In this document: positions 22,381 to 33,935 of the stretch, one piece after another | How positions within the stretch are numbered: the stretch's first letter is position 1 | Layout: every line of letters begins with the position of its first letter | DNA from: Aradus depressus | Lineage: Eukaryota; Arthropoda; Insecta; Hemiptera; Aradidae | Direction: 5' to 3' | Assembly (NCBI GenBank): GCA_963662175.1 | Contig: OY759218.1 | Span: 15,776,480 to 15,840,479 of the forward strand | Length of the DNA: 64,000 nucleotides | Notes under the pieces: model-generated | The model's input: the letters and a program-made list of their open reading frames with translations, nothing else | Told to the model about the DNA's origin: nothing | Database searches by the model: none | Position numbers and translations under genes: made by a program

Positions 22381-23270
22381 CATACATATATGTATACTAA
22401 GAAAGTAAAAATGAGAGTCCTTGTTCAGTAAAAAACAGAAATACAATCTTCTGAGTGGGTTACAAGAAGGTAAAGAATCCTTGAAACTCGAAACTTATGT
22501 ATTGTAGCTTTTAAACTAAAAGAGAGACGAATATACAATAAATAAATAAAAAATATTCTGAACTAAAGGGGGTATAAAATTATAGAAAGCATATTAACGG
22601 CTGATCGGATATGTAGCATTGTTATAAGCCAGATTGTAAAACTGTGACATCTCAAAATTCTGAACGGGAGGGGGGAGCACATGTTCCTAAGTACGTACTA
22701 CCTGAGCTGCTCAGCGTTGTTCAGCAAATAACTAGGTGTGCAATGTATTCTGCTGTTTGCAAAAACTGAGCTGAGTCAGTCTTGAATCATACTGTTATTG
22801 TGGTAGGTTAACATACAAGTAGTGCATTTGAAATGGGGCATATGAACCGGTTTGTGATCACTGGATGGAACCGTAGGGTTTTCAAGTTAATATATATAGT
22901 TAATATTTTTATCGAATAAAGTCGAAGTTTGTACGTTAGAACACTGAAAAAAACGGCTCAAAAAAAGTGGTGTCCTCTGGTAAACCGAAAAGGGCATCTA
23001 CATATATATATATATATATATTTTATGAGTTTTGAGGTAAGCATCTCCCCTTATTCCCCTCTGTAAGTATGTATAAATATAACAACCTTGCAAACTTATA
23101 TATCACTTTTCAACTTTGTTCTGACGAAAGCGTAAGCCGAAACCGGAACACTATGTATATATTTTGTAGAATTAGACAATATAAAAGTTAAACAAGTTCT
23201 TCGTTTTTATTTATTTCAGTAATATATTTTTTAAATAAAATAAAAACAACATGTATAGCTATTTTTTGGG
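22381..23270. other. Unassigned DNA with hairpin-motif repeat tail
   Basis: No gene recognised. CTGACGA-stem-GAAAC lies at 23121-23143, followed about 30 nt later by 'GTAGAATTAGACAATATAAA', a tail shared with several other hairpin-bearing repeats. Confidence 0.4.
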
Positions 23271-23345
23271 ATCGATAGTATCGCGTATCGATATTATGAC
23301 CTATTGATAACAAATATCGATATTTATATATAACTATCGATAGGT
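23271..23345. promoter_or_regulatory. Cluster of TATCGATA-like palindromes
   Basis: GATCGATAGTATCGCGTATCG, then AATATCGATATTT and CTATCGATAG lie within 75 bp. In Drosophila TATCGATA is the DREF/DRE promoter element. No gene start is visible beside the cluster, so it may instead be a short decayed repeat. Confidence 0.3.
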
Positions 23346-23639
23346 AATTTTCGAACATAACTTGTCCAATACCCAGTATCTGGGGAAAAGAAATGAAGAT
23401 AAATACAATTGTCTAGTATAAGCTTGAGTCAGCTCTCAGAAAGTGGTAATATTTCTTAGGGGGTCTCTGAAATTTTTCTTCCGGTCTGTCCCATATATAT
23501 CCTTCGCTTCTTTTCAAACTTTATCTTCCCTCTGTCTGATTTGGAGTTCGCCCCAGCCTCTGTATCTCTGTCTATATTTCAACGTTACCAGCCTTATTTC
23601 AGGTCAAAAGCCATTTTATAATCAATTATTACATTGGGA

Positions 23640-24090
23640 AATGCCAATGTAATGCCTCCCTTCTATTACCCCCTTCCCTTAGGCCGATTTGGCTGAAAAT
23701 CAATAGATAGCGTCCTTTTGGGGTTCTGGGTAAAATTGTGTCTTGTAAACATATACATATATGCATTCACGCAAATGTACACATTTTACCTTCCAGCTGT
23801 AGTCGGTCAGAAATTCGATCGTTTTCAACGGAATTTCATATTTGCCGACTTCTCTGTCTGTGCGTCTGTGAGCACGATAACTTCCGATAGAATGAATCGA
23901 AATTTCATATGTATATCCAGAATCTAGTAAAGACGACACCTCTTGATTTTCAGCCAAATCGACCAAAGGGAAGAAGGGGATTAGAGGGAGACGTAACACA
24001 AAAACTATTTAATAACATGTAATAAATGTATCGACATAAAATATAGTATCAGGATTCAGAAGCCACTATGTAAGTCAAATGTTGATTTTT
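23640..24090. repeat. Family A: minus fragment then plus copy
   Basis: Minus monomer at 23640-23745, then a plus left block from 'GTCGGTCAGAAATTCGATCG' (about 23803) through two monomers to about 24090. Confidence 0.7.
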
Positions 24091-24091
24091 C

Positions 24092-24172
24092 GGTATTGCT
24101 ACCATTTCCAGCCACGACTTAACAAATTTTGTTTAGTCGTGGCTGAAGATGGTAGCAATACCGAAAGTTCTC
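24092..24172. repeat. Near-perfect 36-bp-arm hairpin with CTGAAGA...GAAAG motif
   Basis: 'CGGTATTGCTACCATTTCC' at 24091 is the complement of 'GGCTGAAGATGGTAGCAATACCG', with TTAACAAATTTTGTTTA at the centre. A relative is at about 29745-29815. Confidence 0.85.
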
Positions 24173-24464
24173 CCATATATTTTATACATTTTGTGAAATA
24201 GACAATATTTAAAAACACTTTTTCTTTTTATTATTTATTTTTATTTTTAATATTATAATTTTTCAAATATTTAAGGTATTATGTGAAGACCCTCTCTCCT
24301 GACAGACGGCCCTGGTGTGTGAATAAATTATTTATTCAGTCATTATGAGACCAGGAAGAAAGGTTATTTTCGAATAACTAATCATTGCTCCTCTCTTTTT
24401 GAAAACTCATAAAATAATTAATTTGTTTAATGCGCTTTTCCTATGAAGGCAATAGAAACGATAT

Positions 24465-24865
24465 AAACAATTTAAACTTCAACTAATAATGTTTATGTTA
24501 GAGGAAACCCTCTATCCGGAAACGGCATTTTTTTCTCATTGTTCAAAAATAATAAAATAACCATAATACAGACATATATTATACAAGTACATTATTTCAT
24601 TCATTATTATTTTCTTACCGTGTGTGTTTCTTTACATATATCCTCCTATAAGGTCTCGAATCTACATTTTGTTTAATATTTTCATTATTAATATCATTAT
24701 TTTTTATAAGTAATTTACTAATTTATTTATTTTTTATTGGTTAATTTTTTTATGAATTATTATTATTTTCCTATTTTCTATATTTCGCACATTGTGATCT
24801 GGCTAAGGGACACAAGATTATCCCCAAATATCGTCGTGAAAACAACTTTCGGAAGATCATATACA
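24465..24865 (+). repeat. Dispersed repeat ending in a (decayed) hairpin motif, copy 1
   Basis: Aligned by eye with 56495-56925: both have 'ATGTTTATGTTAGAGGAAAC' or its like, 'CGGAAACGG.ATTTT', a long A/T region, then 'TATATTTCGCACATTG' or its like and the hairpin. The hairpin is degraded here (24806-24850) and perfect in the other copy. Confidence 0.7.
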
Positions 24866-24881
24866 AATATTAACTGATGTG

Positions 24882-25165
24882 GGCGTCGGTGGCATAGAGA
24901 GCTCAAGAACGTGTGTTCGAAACATGGCCGAGGCCCTTAGGTTTTTATCTAGGAGATAAATGAAGCCTTGAGCTTGCCGTCCTTCGGATGGTTGCTAAGC
25001 AATGGTCCGGAACCTGTACGATGTCAGGTACTCGTTAAAGACCCCTATCCTAGGTGAAAAAAAAACCTGGAAAGGCAACATTTTGGACTCCCAAAAGAGA
25101 GTCGGGCTAGTGTCCACGCCACTAGTAGGCGATATGACCTTGTAGTTGTCTCTCTGAGAGGTCCA
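24882..25165 (+). repeat. SINE family 1 copy
   Basis: Diverged tRNA-like head from 'GGGCGTCGGTGGC' with B box GTGTGTTCGAAACATGG, then the family's conserved 'GCCGTCCTTCGGATGG', 'CTGTACGATGTCAGGTACTC' and 'GAGTCGGGCT' blocks. Confidence 0.85.
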
Positions 25166-25599
25166 CGTTATATCTGATGTTGGTCTCTCTGCAGGCAGGT
25201 TAGGTCGGGCCTAGTTGCATTCTGTTTCATAACCTCTCCCCACTCATATCAAAACATTTTTGAGCCGGATTATCCAAATTTCCTTATATTTAGATACTTC
25301 ACGTACTACTTCAAACCGTTTCGATTTAATTATAAACTTTTCCAACAATTATGTTTGGAATTAATTAATGACATATAATTAATTAACTTGATTAAAACCA
25401 ATATGTATTTCCATGAATGCTTTCCATTTACCATTCATTACTGTTGTACAGTTGTACAGAGGTATGTGCTACGGAATTTGGGAAGAGGGATCTACACATA
25501 TATTTTCACTTATATTTAAAAGCCAGCGTTTCGTTATAATCATCTCAATTTATATTTGTTATTTTAGGTATTTTCTGACTGTTGGGCCAACGTATTACT

Positions 25600-25905
25600 A
25601 CATATGCGGAGAATATGTAATCAGTCAAAAATTCGACGCGGAATTTCTTGTTTTCCGACCTCCTGTTACCAAAAATGAAAAATATATATATATATATTTC
25701 TGTCTGTCTGTGTGTCTGTTAACACAAGAACTTCCGATGGAATGAATGTATCAACAAAAAATTTATTATGTGGATTCAGAAGTCGCTATGTCAAATATTG
25801 AGTTTTTGCTCAAACGGTCGATTGACTTTGGAGTGAGAGAGAAAACGTAATTGATTAATTTGTGCTGGGGATGTGCATAACTGTTGACTCACTGACGGCT
25901 TTTTC
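25600..25905 (+). repeat. Family A copy
   Basis: Left block from about 25605, A-rich/CTGTCTGTCTG tract at 25676-25720, and right end GTGCTGGGGATGTGCATAAC near 25862 with T-run. Confidence 0.75.
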
Positions 25906-25909
25906 AATG

Positions 25910-27430
25910 TATAATGGCAACTACCTATGAGAGAGATTGATGCTCATATTTTGACTGGTATCTAGCCTATTACAGTCTCTAGATCCAAGGCTAGAGTACC
26001 TATCGTCTAACATATTGCCGGATCTCTACCTCTATCTGAGGATTGATGTCAAACCGCCAGAACCAATTCTGAACCACATTTATCATTATCCATAATGGAA
26101 CATACTTGGTTGAGGTAATCAATTAAAATCTACCTCATTTCCATTTTAGGAGAGTTGGTAGCGGGCGCGGGGCCACCATCTCATTTTAAGTTTCCGTTCA
26201 CTCTCTCCCCTTGGTCTAATTTTTGTGAAAACTATAGTTATATTTTGTGTCGATATATTTATTCCACCGAGAATTATTACGATATTTACGTTACCATATG
26301 AAGGATACAGGGAGAAAACGATGAATGTCAGAAAAGTTAGTTTTAAGAAAATTGAGTCTGAAGGTTTCAAAGTTAATATTTTTTTGTTAATTTTTTATTG
26401 TAAACGAAATGCATACAAAATGACACTTTATTTAAAACAATGTTATTAAAAAAAAAAAAAAAAAAAAAAATTTATACTGAAAATTATTTTGTGAAAATTA
26501 GGAAAAATTCTTGAAATGTCTCTTTGTTGTTAGCGAAAACAGTGAATGTCCATACAAACTCAGCTTTAGTGAAAAAAATTGGGTACAAATGTGTTGCCGG
26601 GCCCCCACTATTATTTACCTAATCAAAATGTATTGACATACGGTGCTGCGCCACTCCATTTGAATAAATTTTCATAGATTGAAATAACACAAAATATAAC
26701 TAACAGTTAATGAACAAACTTTTATTATCACGCACTAATAAAACAAAAACAGCTCTGTTAAAAAGTATCAAACAGAAAAGTAAACAGGTAGAAGGTTATT
26801 GGAGGTTACAAGGTTATTGTACAATTAGGGTTTTCTTCCTGTTTCAGTTTGACATTCACTGTTTTCCGCCTGTGCCACATTTCTTTTACCTCAAATATTA
26901 TGGCAAGTTCAGTGTTTTCTCCGGTTTTGAAGGTTTTAAACTGTAGTACAGAAATAATTCTAACATATGGCGTTCATATTCAATTTTTTTTTAAATTTGA
27001 CATTCATCGTTTTCTCCCAGTACCCTTCATATGTAATAGTAGGTGTTAGTAACGCCTCTGCTGTTATTGCCAAAACGTAGAGCAATGGTTTGAGTAGTGC
27101 GCAAAAAAAATAACCAATCGATAGAGAAAGAGCCTTTAGTAGTAAACCAACCCTCTAACAGTAGACTACAGGGAATGCATGTGTTTAATACAAGAGAGAC
27201 TTAATTCCAAAGAGGGACCAACGCTTTGAGTTTCCCTTGTTTCAAAATGGTTCGGAGATAGGAGTGGGGGGAGGCTAATTTCACCGATATGAGACAGAAT
27301 GGAGAGAAGTTGTGAAATAGAAGCTACCTAGCTCCGACTCAGCACGGTCTGTTCGGGAATTGTCTCTTCACGCTGATCCTTCTATCCTAGTCTGATACAT
27401 CAGACGGAACAAATTCAATTAAGCAATACG
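25910..27430. other. Unassigned DNA with scattered inverted short repeats
   Basis: 'GGGAGAAAACGATGAATGTC' at 26310 is answered in inverse by 'GACATTCATCGTTTTCTCCC' at 26999. Related text is at 26530 and 26849. Poly-A of about 27 lies at 26447-26470. The arrangement hints at a decayed inverted-repeat element of about 750 bp, but its ends are unclear. No gene recognised. Confidence 0.4.
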
Positions 27431-27450
27431 TGGAACTGTTCTTGTGTAAA

Positions 27451-27726
27451 ATGACATCCAGTGTTGAGTTAAAAGGCTGTCGGGGACCAAGGGGACCTGC
27501 CCACATTTGTCCACTTCGGAAAAATCGTGTTGGGTTCAAGAATTGCTGGAAAAGTCATGAGGAAAATCTTTTGCCACTAAAATTGGCTCAGATATTTCTC
27601 ATGAAGGCACTCAAGGTCCTTTTCAAGGGATTGGTCCAATTAGAAATTGACCTTTGGAATTTCCTTCATTTTCCGGATTTTATTGAGCTATTCGGTGAGC
27701 AAATTATCATGCAGGCAACTCCTTAA
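27451..27726 (+). CDS. Unrecognised 91-aa ORF, doubtful
   Basis: ATG at 27451 (MTSSVELKGCRGPRG...) to TAA. The local base composition is less AT-rich than the surroundings. No domain, membrane segment or splice context supports it. It may be chance or part of an unknown repeat. Confidence 0.15.
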   Translation: MTSSVELKGCRGPRGPAHICPLRKNRVGFKNCWKSHEENLLPLKLAQIFLMKALKVLFKGLVQLEIDLWNFLHFPDFIELFGEQIIMQATP

Positions 27727-28159
27727 CTACTATGGAACATAGAAATGAAGGGTGGAGCAATGGAAATTTCCGCTAAAGCTGAGATTTTCTACCCGATCTC
27801 CGTTTATCACGTGACATGGTGGTCAGATATTTTTATCGAGCATTGTGTAAACATGGCTGATCTATATTAATGAAACTTGCAGTGTATTTCAGGACGACCC
27901 ATTGTAAAACACAGGCTATACTGCAATCAAAAATTAGAATTTGAGGGAAGCGTCAACATCGTTTGGGAGAAGCCACAAAATGTTTTATAACGGCAATGTG
28001 TGGCACGTCATTTCAGCGGACTGAGATCAATTCGAGGAGGGGGGAATTTGATGATAGACTGAATTTATATTCATGAGGGGCGCAGATTTTGTTTTAAAAC
28101 AAGCGCCATACCATTTCAAAATTTTCGACGAGACGAGTTCAAAAGTATACATTTTTTAC

Positions 28160-28570
28160 TTTCACAGCTATACGAAATACAGCGGAAGTTCTCATCGGAC
28201 AGTAATTTTCAGAAAGTTTCCACCGGAATTCCTATTTTCCGACCCTGATTTCAAAAATGAAAAAAAAAAAAAAGTTGTGTCTTTGTGTGTGAACATGATG
28301 ATTCCCGATAGTATGAATGTATCGACACGAAATTTTATATGTATAGCCAGAACCTCGTAGGGACGACACCTATTAATTTTCAGCGGAATCGGCAGAATGG
28401 GAAGAGGTGATCAGAGGGGGCTTAACTCAAAAACCCCAATAACTGCCGATATAATGAATGTATAGACACAAAATTTGCTATGGAGATTCAGAAGCCCCTA
28501 AGTCAACTATTGATTTTTAGTCGAAACGATCGATTGATTTTGGAGGTCGATTGATTATTTGGTTACATGA
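28160..28570 (+). repeat. Family A copy
   Basis: Left block 'CTATACGAAATACAGCGGAAG' near 28168, A-tract and TGTCTTTGTGTGTG tract, then two monomers. The right end is lost near 28570. Confidence 0.75.
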
Positions 28571-28739
28571 GCATTTTCAATGAATTCGTAACTTTTTTCC
28601 CTCTACTCCTCGGACAAGGACGGGGGGGAGGGGAAATTCTTATCGTCCCCTCAGTCGTTATTTTTGTAATAAATACTTTTAAAATTAATTCAGTCCTGGT
28701 ACAAAAAGTGGTGAGTGAAAGTGAATGACAAGAAGTCAG

Positions 28740-29250
28740 TTCACATCGTCTTTACTCTCCGTCTTAAATATATCTACCCTCCAGTATACCTTAACAATAA
28801 TCCCATCTCTTTAACAAACGGTGTCCGCTATCTAGCCCTCTTACTCTAAAGCGACTAACATGGAACCCTCACACTAGAATGAAAAAACATGAAGAGAAAA
28901 GACGATACAAACTGTTACTAAGACTACTAGAAAAAGATTTAAATTAACATTGAAAATAAAACGACTTATATACAACGCAGTGTTGTAACTGTTGTGCACT
29001 TACGATCTTGAACTCTGGGGTTCTGTCAATATTTCCAATCTCCAGCGCATCCCTTCTCAGTTTTTACTAGGAGCTAATTTATGATAGGTAAAATATAGAT
29101 TGATGCAGATATGTGATTAGTGTAAAGTGTTGGCCTGTCTATCATTCGGTGTGATGAACTGAACGCTGAAATCACTTTGATCGTAGCCAGTCATCCTTTG
29201 ATCAACTCTATAACCACCGTCCTTTAAGTAAAAATTAAATTATAAAATAA
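28740..29250 (+). pseudogene. Jockey-like non-LTR reverse transcriptase C-terminal region, degenerate
   Basis: Broken plus-strand frames give NGVRYLALL (the 'KYLG' segment after the RT palm), TWNPHTR (the 'LTW..H' segment), and later LNSGVLSIF, matching the 'YG.ELWG' segment in a shifted frame, and SHPLINSITTVL (the 'HPN..L' segment near the ORF2 end). The order matches jockey-type ORF2 C-termini. Multiple stops and frameshifts make it inactive. Confidence 0.7.
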
Positions 29251-29261
29251 TTGTATATTCG

Positions 29262-29290
29262 AGGGGGAGGGGGGGGGGGGGGGGGGGGGA
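29262..29290. repeat. Poly-G tract
   Basis: A run of more than 15 consecutive G with flanking GAG. Confidence 0.9.
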
Positions 29291-29299
29291 GAAGTCACT

Positions 29300-29670
29300 G
29301 CATCACCGACAATGTATTTCGCAAACGCGAATTAATTAACTAAATTTTCGTTTTTCTTGATATCAAACTACCGATTTGATTGAAAACCAACGATTGTCTT
29401 ACATCGCGACTCCTGAATCCTCATACTAAATTCCTTGTCGGTGTATTCATTTCATCATCACAATAAAAAATCAATGGGTGCATGGACCTCTAAATCATCA
29501 TAACAAATTTCGTCTCAATGCATTCATTGCATCGGCAGTTAATAGGGTTTTTGAATTAAAACCCCCATTTTCATTGACCTGATTGCCAAATCAATAGGTG
29601 TCGTCTTTTTGGAGTTCTGGATACATGTATACAATTTCGCGTCGATATATTCATTCTATCGGAAATTATT
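29300..29670 (-). repeat. Family A copy
   Basis: Right end 'GCATCACCGACAATGTATTTC' near 29300, then reverse monomers ('CATTCATTGCATCGGC' at 29520; 'GTCGATATATTCATTCTATC' at 29641). Confidence 0.75.
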
Positions 29671-29999
29671 GTAGATAATATAAAGAAAAACTTTTTTTTT
29701 ATTATTTTCTATTTCACAAAATATATAAAATGTACAGGAGTACTTTTGGGATTGCTACCATCTTCAGCCAAAACTTAACAAATACTGATGAAGATGGTAG
29801 AAAAACGGAAGTATGTACTCCCATATATGTATATATATATATTTGTGAAATAGACAATTTTTTAAAAAAACATACTTTTTTAATATTTTATATTAAGTGT
29901 TTCACAATATCTCTGCAAAAAATGTTAAGGAAATTATTGTGTTCACTGCCACACTTAAAAAGACAACTTTTTTTTTTTTCATTTTTGTCACATTCTGTT

Positions 30000-30190
30000 G
30001 ACAACTCAACATCGAGTTTCTGAACATTTACATACCTTCCCCTGTACTTTGTATAACTGTATTCAGCGATATCGGCCGAAGGGGGCTAAATCCAAAAACC
30101 TTTTAGTCGACTGGTTTCAGAGGGGTTGCAAAAACTTAATTGATTAATTTTGGGGAAGTACATTGTCGGTGATTCACTCATGACATTTTT
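30000..30190. repeat. Family A chimera of minus left end and plus right end
   Basis: 30000-30060 is a reverse left block ('CCCCTGTACTTTGTATAAC'). 30060-30190 is plus text from mid-monomer to TTTTGGGGAAGTACATTGTC. Confidence 0.65.
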
Positions 30191-30764
30191 TTAATGGTGC
30201 AGAATTTTTTTTTCCTTTAGTTTTGAATTTCTATTTAAAAATTCTATTTGAAAAAAAAAAAAAAAATGTTTCGCTCTTTCAATAAAGAAATTTCAACAAA
30301 ATGCTGATATTAAAAAGATGGAAAGTTTACTGAGTGAAAATAAATTCAAATAAGAAATTCTTTAAAAAAATAAACAAAATGAAAGTTGTTAGATTCAGTG
30401 TTTTTTTTTATTTATTTTTTTTTTTTTATTTTTTTATTTTTTTTTTTTTTATATAAAAGTCAAAGAAAATCTTGTGGGAAACGGGTCGACAATTTTTCAC
30501 CCCCCATTGATTTTAATAAATGGATTGACTATGTAAACCCTTCTGTGAAATGTCAAAAAGGAGAAAAATACACCAAGGGTTTTATATCCCATGGATTAAA
30601 TAGGTTTTAGATGAATAGGACTATATTGATTTCGCAAAACCCACTCGCCCTTTGTGTATATTTTTTTTTGGTATAATATTCCGGATTTATGTTTGGATAC
30701 GGTCGTATGAATTAATCTCAACATTTAAATTGTTTTCATTTCCCTTTTTTATCGACATTTTATT

Positions 30765-31060
30765 CTCCAGGTATACGAGGTATAGGGGATGTTATGTAAT
30801 CTATCAAAAAGTTGATGCGGAGTTTTAAACGGAATATCATGCTTCCCGACCTCTAGTTTCCAAATATGAAAGAAAAGTCTCTCTGTCTCTGTTTCTACAT
30901 GAATTTTTATATGTGAATCCAGAAGCCTTTAACGACACCTACTGATTTTCAGCCAATTCGACCAAAGAGAAGGGAGGGATTAGGGGGAGGCTTATTCAAA
31001 GGGGGGGCTCAATCCAAAAACCCCAATAACTGCTGTTGAATATTAGCCCAAACAGTGAAG
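30765..31060 (+). repeat. Family A copy
   Basis: Left block near 30770-30860, then shortened monomers to about 31060. A SINE family 2 fragment (B-box complement 'CAATTCGAACCCGCAAC') follows at 31110-31175. Confidence 0.65.
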
Positions 31061-31194
31061 GGGGTCGTTTTTTGAGGATATTGTCATTTTGGAAAAAAAT
31101 TATCTATGAAAATTGACAATTCGAACCCGCAACTGTGATTGATCCATGCAACCAAAGCACTACACTATAGCCCTTACTCTCTTAAAGAATTAAT

Positions 31195-31300
31195 AGTTAT
31201 GCTTCCACTAATACGAAGTATAGTGCAAGTTGTATAATCGGTCAGAAATTCAATGTTAAGTTTTTACCAGAATTTATTTTTTTTCAGAACCCCTGATTAT
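31195..31300 (+). repeat. Family A left-end fragment
   Basis: 'CTAATACGAAGTATAGTGCAAG' then 'ATCGGTCAGAAATTC', cut off near 31300 where the virus-like frame begins. Confidence 0.65.
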
Positions 31301-31340
31301 GAAATATTTCTTTATATAATTTCCGATTTCTTACTATAAG

Positions 31341-33040
31341 ATGTAAAGCTAAAGCAGAAGCTTCACAAATAGAAAAGCAAGATGTATTAGCATATTTTCA
31401 AAATAAATATGGTGATGAGGTCACACTGGCAAGTACAAATTTTACAAATTTTGATGTGGAATATGAAGAATTGAATAGTGTACTAGTGGAATATGTATAT
31501 AGATATAATACTGCTATTGATAACAAGGAGGTTGATGATCTAGATATTGATTATTCGCCAGGTGATGCGCCGACTAAACGTAGGATATTATATCGTGGAT
31601 CTAAGATGAATTTAAAGTATTACCCTAGATGGACTAAGTCATGCGATACTGAAGCATTTTTTGATAAGGATAATACATTTTTAAAATGGATGAGAAAAGG
31701 TGGTGCGACTGTTTCGCCTGAAACATTATTTATGCGGCCAAGTACAGGGATAGAGCAATTAATGAAGGATGATGCTAATACGATGTCAGCAAAGAAGAAG
31801 GGAAATGGGGCTTCTGGCGCAGTTGCCCCTCATGACCTTTGACCCCACGTGGTCACCTGACCCCCCCCCCCCCCCCCACCACTCCACAGCTGCGAATCAC
31901 CCTCCATCGTACATCTCAGCTCAATTCTCCCCTCCCCAAAATTTTTCATCTCAATTTTTGTGCTTTGAATCACTAATAAACTACTGCCTCATCTCAATAA
32001 GTTTCTGCTCTCCCTCTAAACCTCAATAAGTTTCCGCTCTCCCTCTAAACCTATACTTTTTTATCCCACCCCTCGCCTATGCCTTTAAATTTTTTTAAAT
32101 TAGCCCTATAGAGCCCCTAAGCGTCTAGAAATCAAATTATTATTGATATTAAATCTGGTGTGACTTTTTAAGAAAGAAAAAAAAATTCTTCTTGTCCTTA
32201 CGAGGTTCGAACTTACCACCTTCCGTTTAGGAGTCTGGCTTGCTAGCCCCTCGTCTATCGTGACATGGTTGTACACGGGATCTAAAATTTAGGTGTATAA
32301 CGTTCAAGTCATACATTTTCTTATATCAAGTAACAATTTTTATATTTTTTAAGACTGATTTCGTGACCTTGAACAGGCACTTGCGTGATCTAGCATGTCG
32401 AACCCTGCATTCGTGTAGCCTACCTTATCATGTCCTAGCATGATGATCATCATCATTGTATTCAGTATTATTTTAAACTGGAGTATTATGATGGAAAAAT
32501 CGCCTACCTACACTTTTGAGCATGCCGTCCTTCGGTGCCATGAATGGTATTGCATTTAAAAATATAATTCAAAGCTCTTCATATTGAGTAAGTTGTCCGA
32601 TTGGAGTAATATATGCGAAAAAATATTTATCTTCAATTCCGAGCACACTGTCCTTCGGTGTTGTTTGTGAATTCTTGTTTTTTATTTATTTTTTTTAATA
32701 TCTACTATGGTTCGGAAATGACCTTCGTATCTGTAGGGATTAAGTCGTTGTTTACACGTTTCAAAAAAGGCGAGACCTGTTGGTGCAGGCTTACTTCACC
32801 AATTTTTATTTCATGATTTAATCTTACATCCCCACGTCAATTAACACATCCAATGTGCTTCCCCATCTCAATACCCCCGCTCTCCCTCCGAATCACTACT
32901 CCACGTGGGGTCAAAGGTCATGTGGGGCAACTGCGCCAGAATCCCCATTTCCCTTCTACTCAGCAACTATAGTCACATACGATGCAACAGTTTATTATAA
33001 CTTTTTATTTTCAGGGATTCGTAATGTAGATATTCAATAA
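31341..33040 (+). pseudogene. Virus-like or unknown ORF 1, split by a transposable element
   Basis: A frame without stops runs from about 31312 into the TIR element at 31793, and resumes in the same frame after the second target-duplication copy, from 32967 to TAA at 33038-33040. The two coding parts are 31341-31792 and 32967-33040. A 3'-splice-like CTTACTATAAG ends at 31340, but no ATG is certain. The 5' part is acidic in its first half (DDLDIDY) and has a Lys/Arg/Tyr-rich middle (KYYPR). The C-terminal end is aromatic and beta-like (ending FSGIRN...). That ending, and the stop/start overlap TAATG with ORF 2, recall compact viral genomes; a jelly-roll capsid of a small DNA virus is one guess. 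No certain homology. The block is bounded by family A on both sides. Confidence 0.4.
31786..32966. mobile_element. TIR element inserted in ORF 1, with TCAGCAA target duplication
   Basis: TCAGCAA occurs at 31786-31792 and 32960-32966. The 1,167 bp between start AGAAGAAGGGAAATGGGG and end in the inverse (CCCCATTTCCCTTCTAC). Inverted similarity continues inward through 'GGCGCAGTTGCCCC' and 'GACCTTTGACCCCACGTGG' for about 65 bp. A poly-C tract lies at 31861-31877. A tRNA-like minus segment with B box 'GTAAGTTCGAACCTCG' is at about 32195-32275. 'GCCGTCCTTCGG' (32526), the conserved SINE family 1 block, also appears inside. No transposase frame. The superfamily is unclear (7 bp, or 8 bp with one mismatch, suggests hAT). 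Confidence 0.8.
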
Positions 33041-33308
33041 TGGATATTCATTTATTAAATAGAGAGGATCATCAATTACTTGCACATATTATTATTACTG
33101 AATTTAAGGCATTATATATATTGGATATTTGGCCAAGTTATTACAAAAAAATAATTTTTTGGTTTAGATATTAATTATTATAAATATAGACTATACGCTT
33201 GTTGTTTCAGTGTAGTAAACAAAATCCCACTAAGAGCTATACTAGCATTATTAAAATATTGTAATCAGCATATTATATTAGATAGAAATATAATTAAATT
33301 AGACCCTA
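33040..33308 (+). pseudogene. Virus-like or unknown ORF 2, frameshifted and truncated
   Basis: The ATG at 33040-33042 overlaps the TAA of ORF 1 (TAATG). The first frame gives 44 codons starting MDIHLLNREDHQLLAHI and stops near 33174. A second frame starting just after a run of A and T (33146-33162) stays open to about 33308, suggesting a frameshift in that run. The second frame is rich in Leu, Ile, Tyr and Asn. Family A text begins at about 33309 and removes the 3' end. The tight stop/start junction suggests coupled expression of the two frames in their original genome. No homolog recognised. Confidence 0.35.
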
Positions 33309-33490
33309 ATAACATGTGATGAATTTATCGACACAAAATTTAGTATGAGGATTCAGAAGTTTCTGAATAAGTCAACTATTGATTATTAGTCAAAACGGTC
33401 GATTGGTTTTAGAGGGAGAGCGAACACTTAGTTGATTAATTCGTGCTGGGGAAGTACATTGCTGGTGATTCACCGAAGACATTTCTCTAT
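33309..33490 (+). repeat. Family A right-end copy
   Basis: Starts inside a monomer ('GTGATGAATTTATCGACAC') and ends GTGCTGGGGAAGTACATTGC, GGTGATTCACCG. Confidence 0.8.
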
Positions 33491-33537
33491 AAATAAATAA
33501 TTGACTTATACAGGGACTTCTGAAAATTCATAAAAAT

Positions 33538-33728
33538 GTTGCCTACCTAGGTTTGTTCACATCTTTAAAGAGTACCTGACATCCCACAGCTTAATGGGAT
33601 GCAATCCGAAGGACGGCGTGCTCAAGGTGTTTTCACCTCCCAGATAAAAAAACCGAAGGGCCTCAGCCAGGTTCGAACCCGAGATTTTGAGCTCAGTAGG
33701 CTTGCAAGCTACCGATGCCCTCAAGGCA
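33538..33728 (-). repeat. SINE family 1 copy
   Basis: Conserved blocks in reverse ('CCGAAGGACGGCGTGCTC') and tRNA-like head ('GGTTCGAACCCGAGATTTTG', 'GAGCTCAGTAGG'). Confidence 0.85.
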
Positions 33729-33734
33729 GTTTGT

Positions 33735-33935
33735 AGGATTTTTAAATAGAGCCCTTCTCCTTCCCTTCACTACCCTTTGGCTGTTTTGGCTGAAAACAAT
33801 CAGAGATATTGTCCTTATGGTGTTCTGGATATACATATAAAATTATAACGTGACACACAGACAAGAAATCGTTTTGAAATCGGAAAACAATTTTAGTGAA
33901 AACTTGACCGATTTACATAGCTTCCCTGCGATAAT
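33735..33935 (-). repeat. Family A fragment
   Basis: One reverse monomer and part of the reverse left block. Confidence 0.6.
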
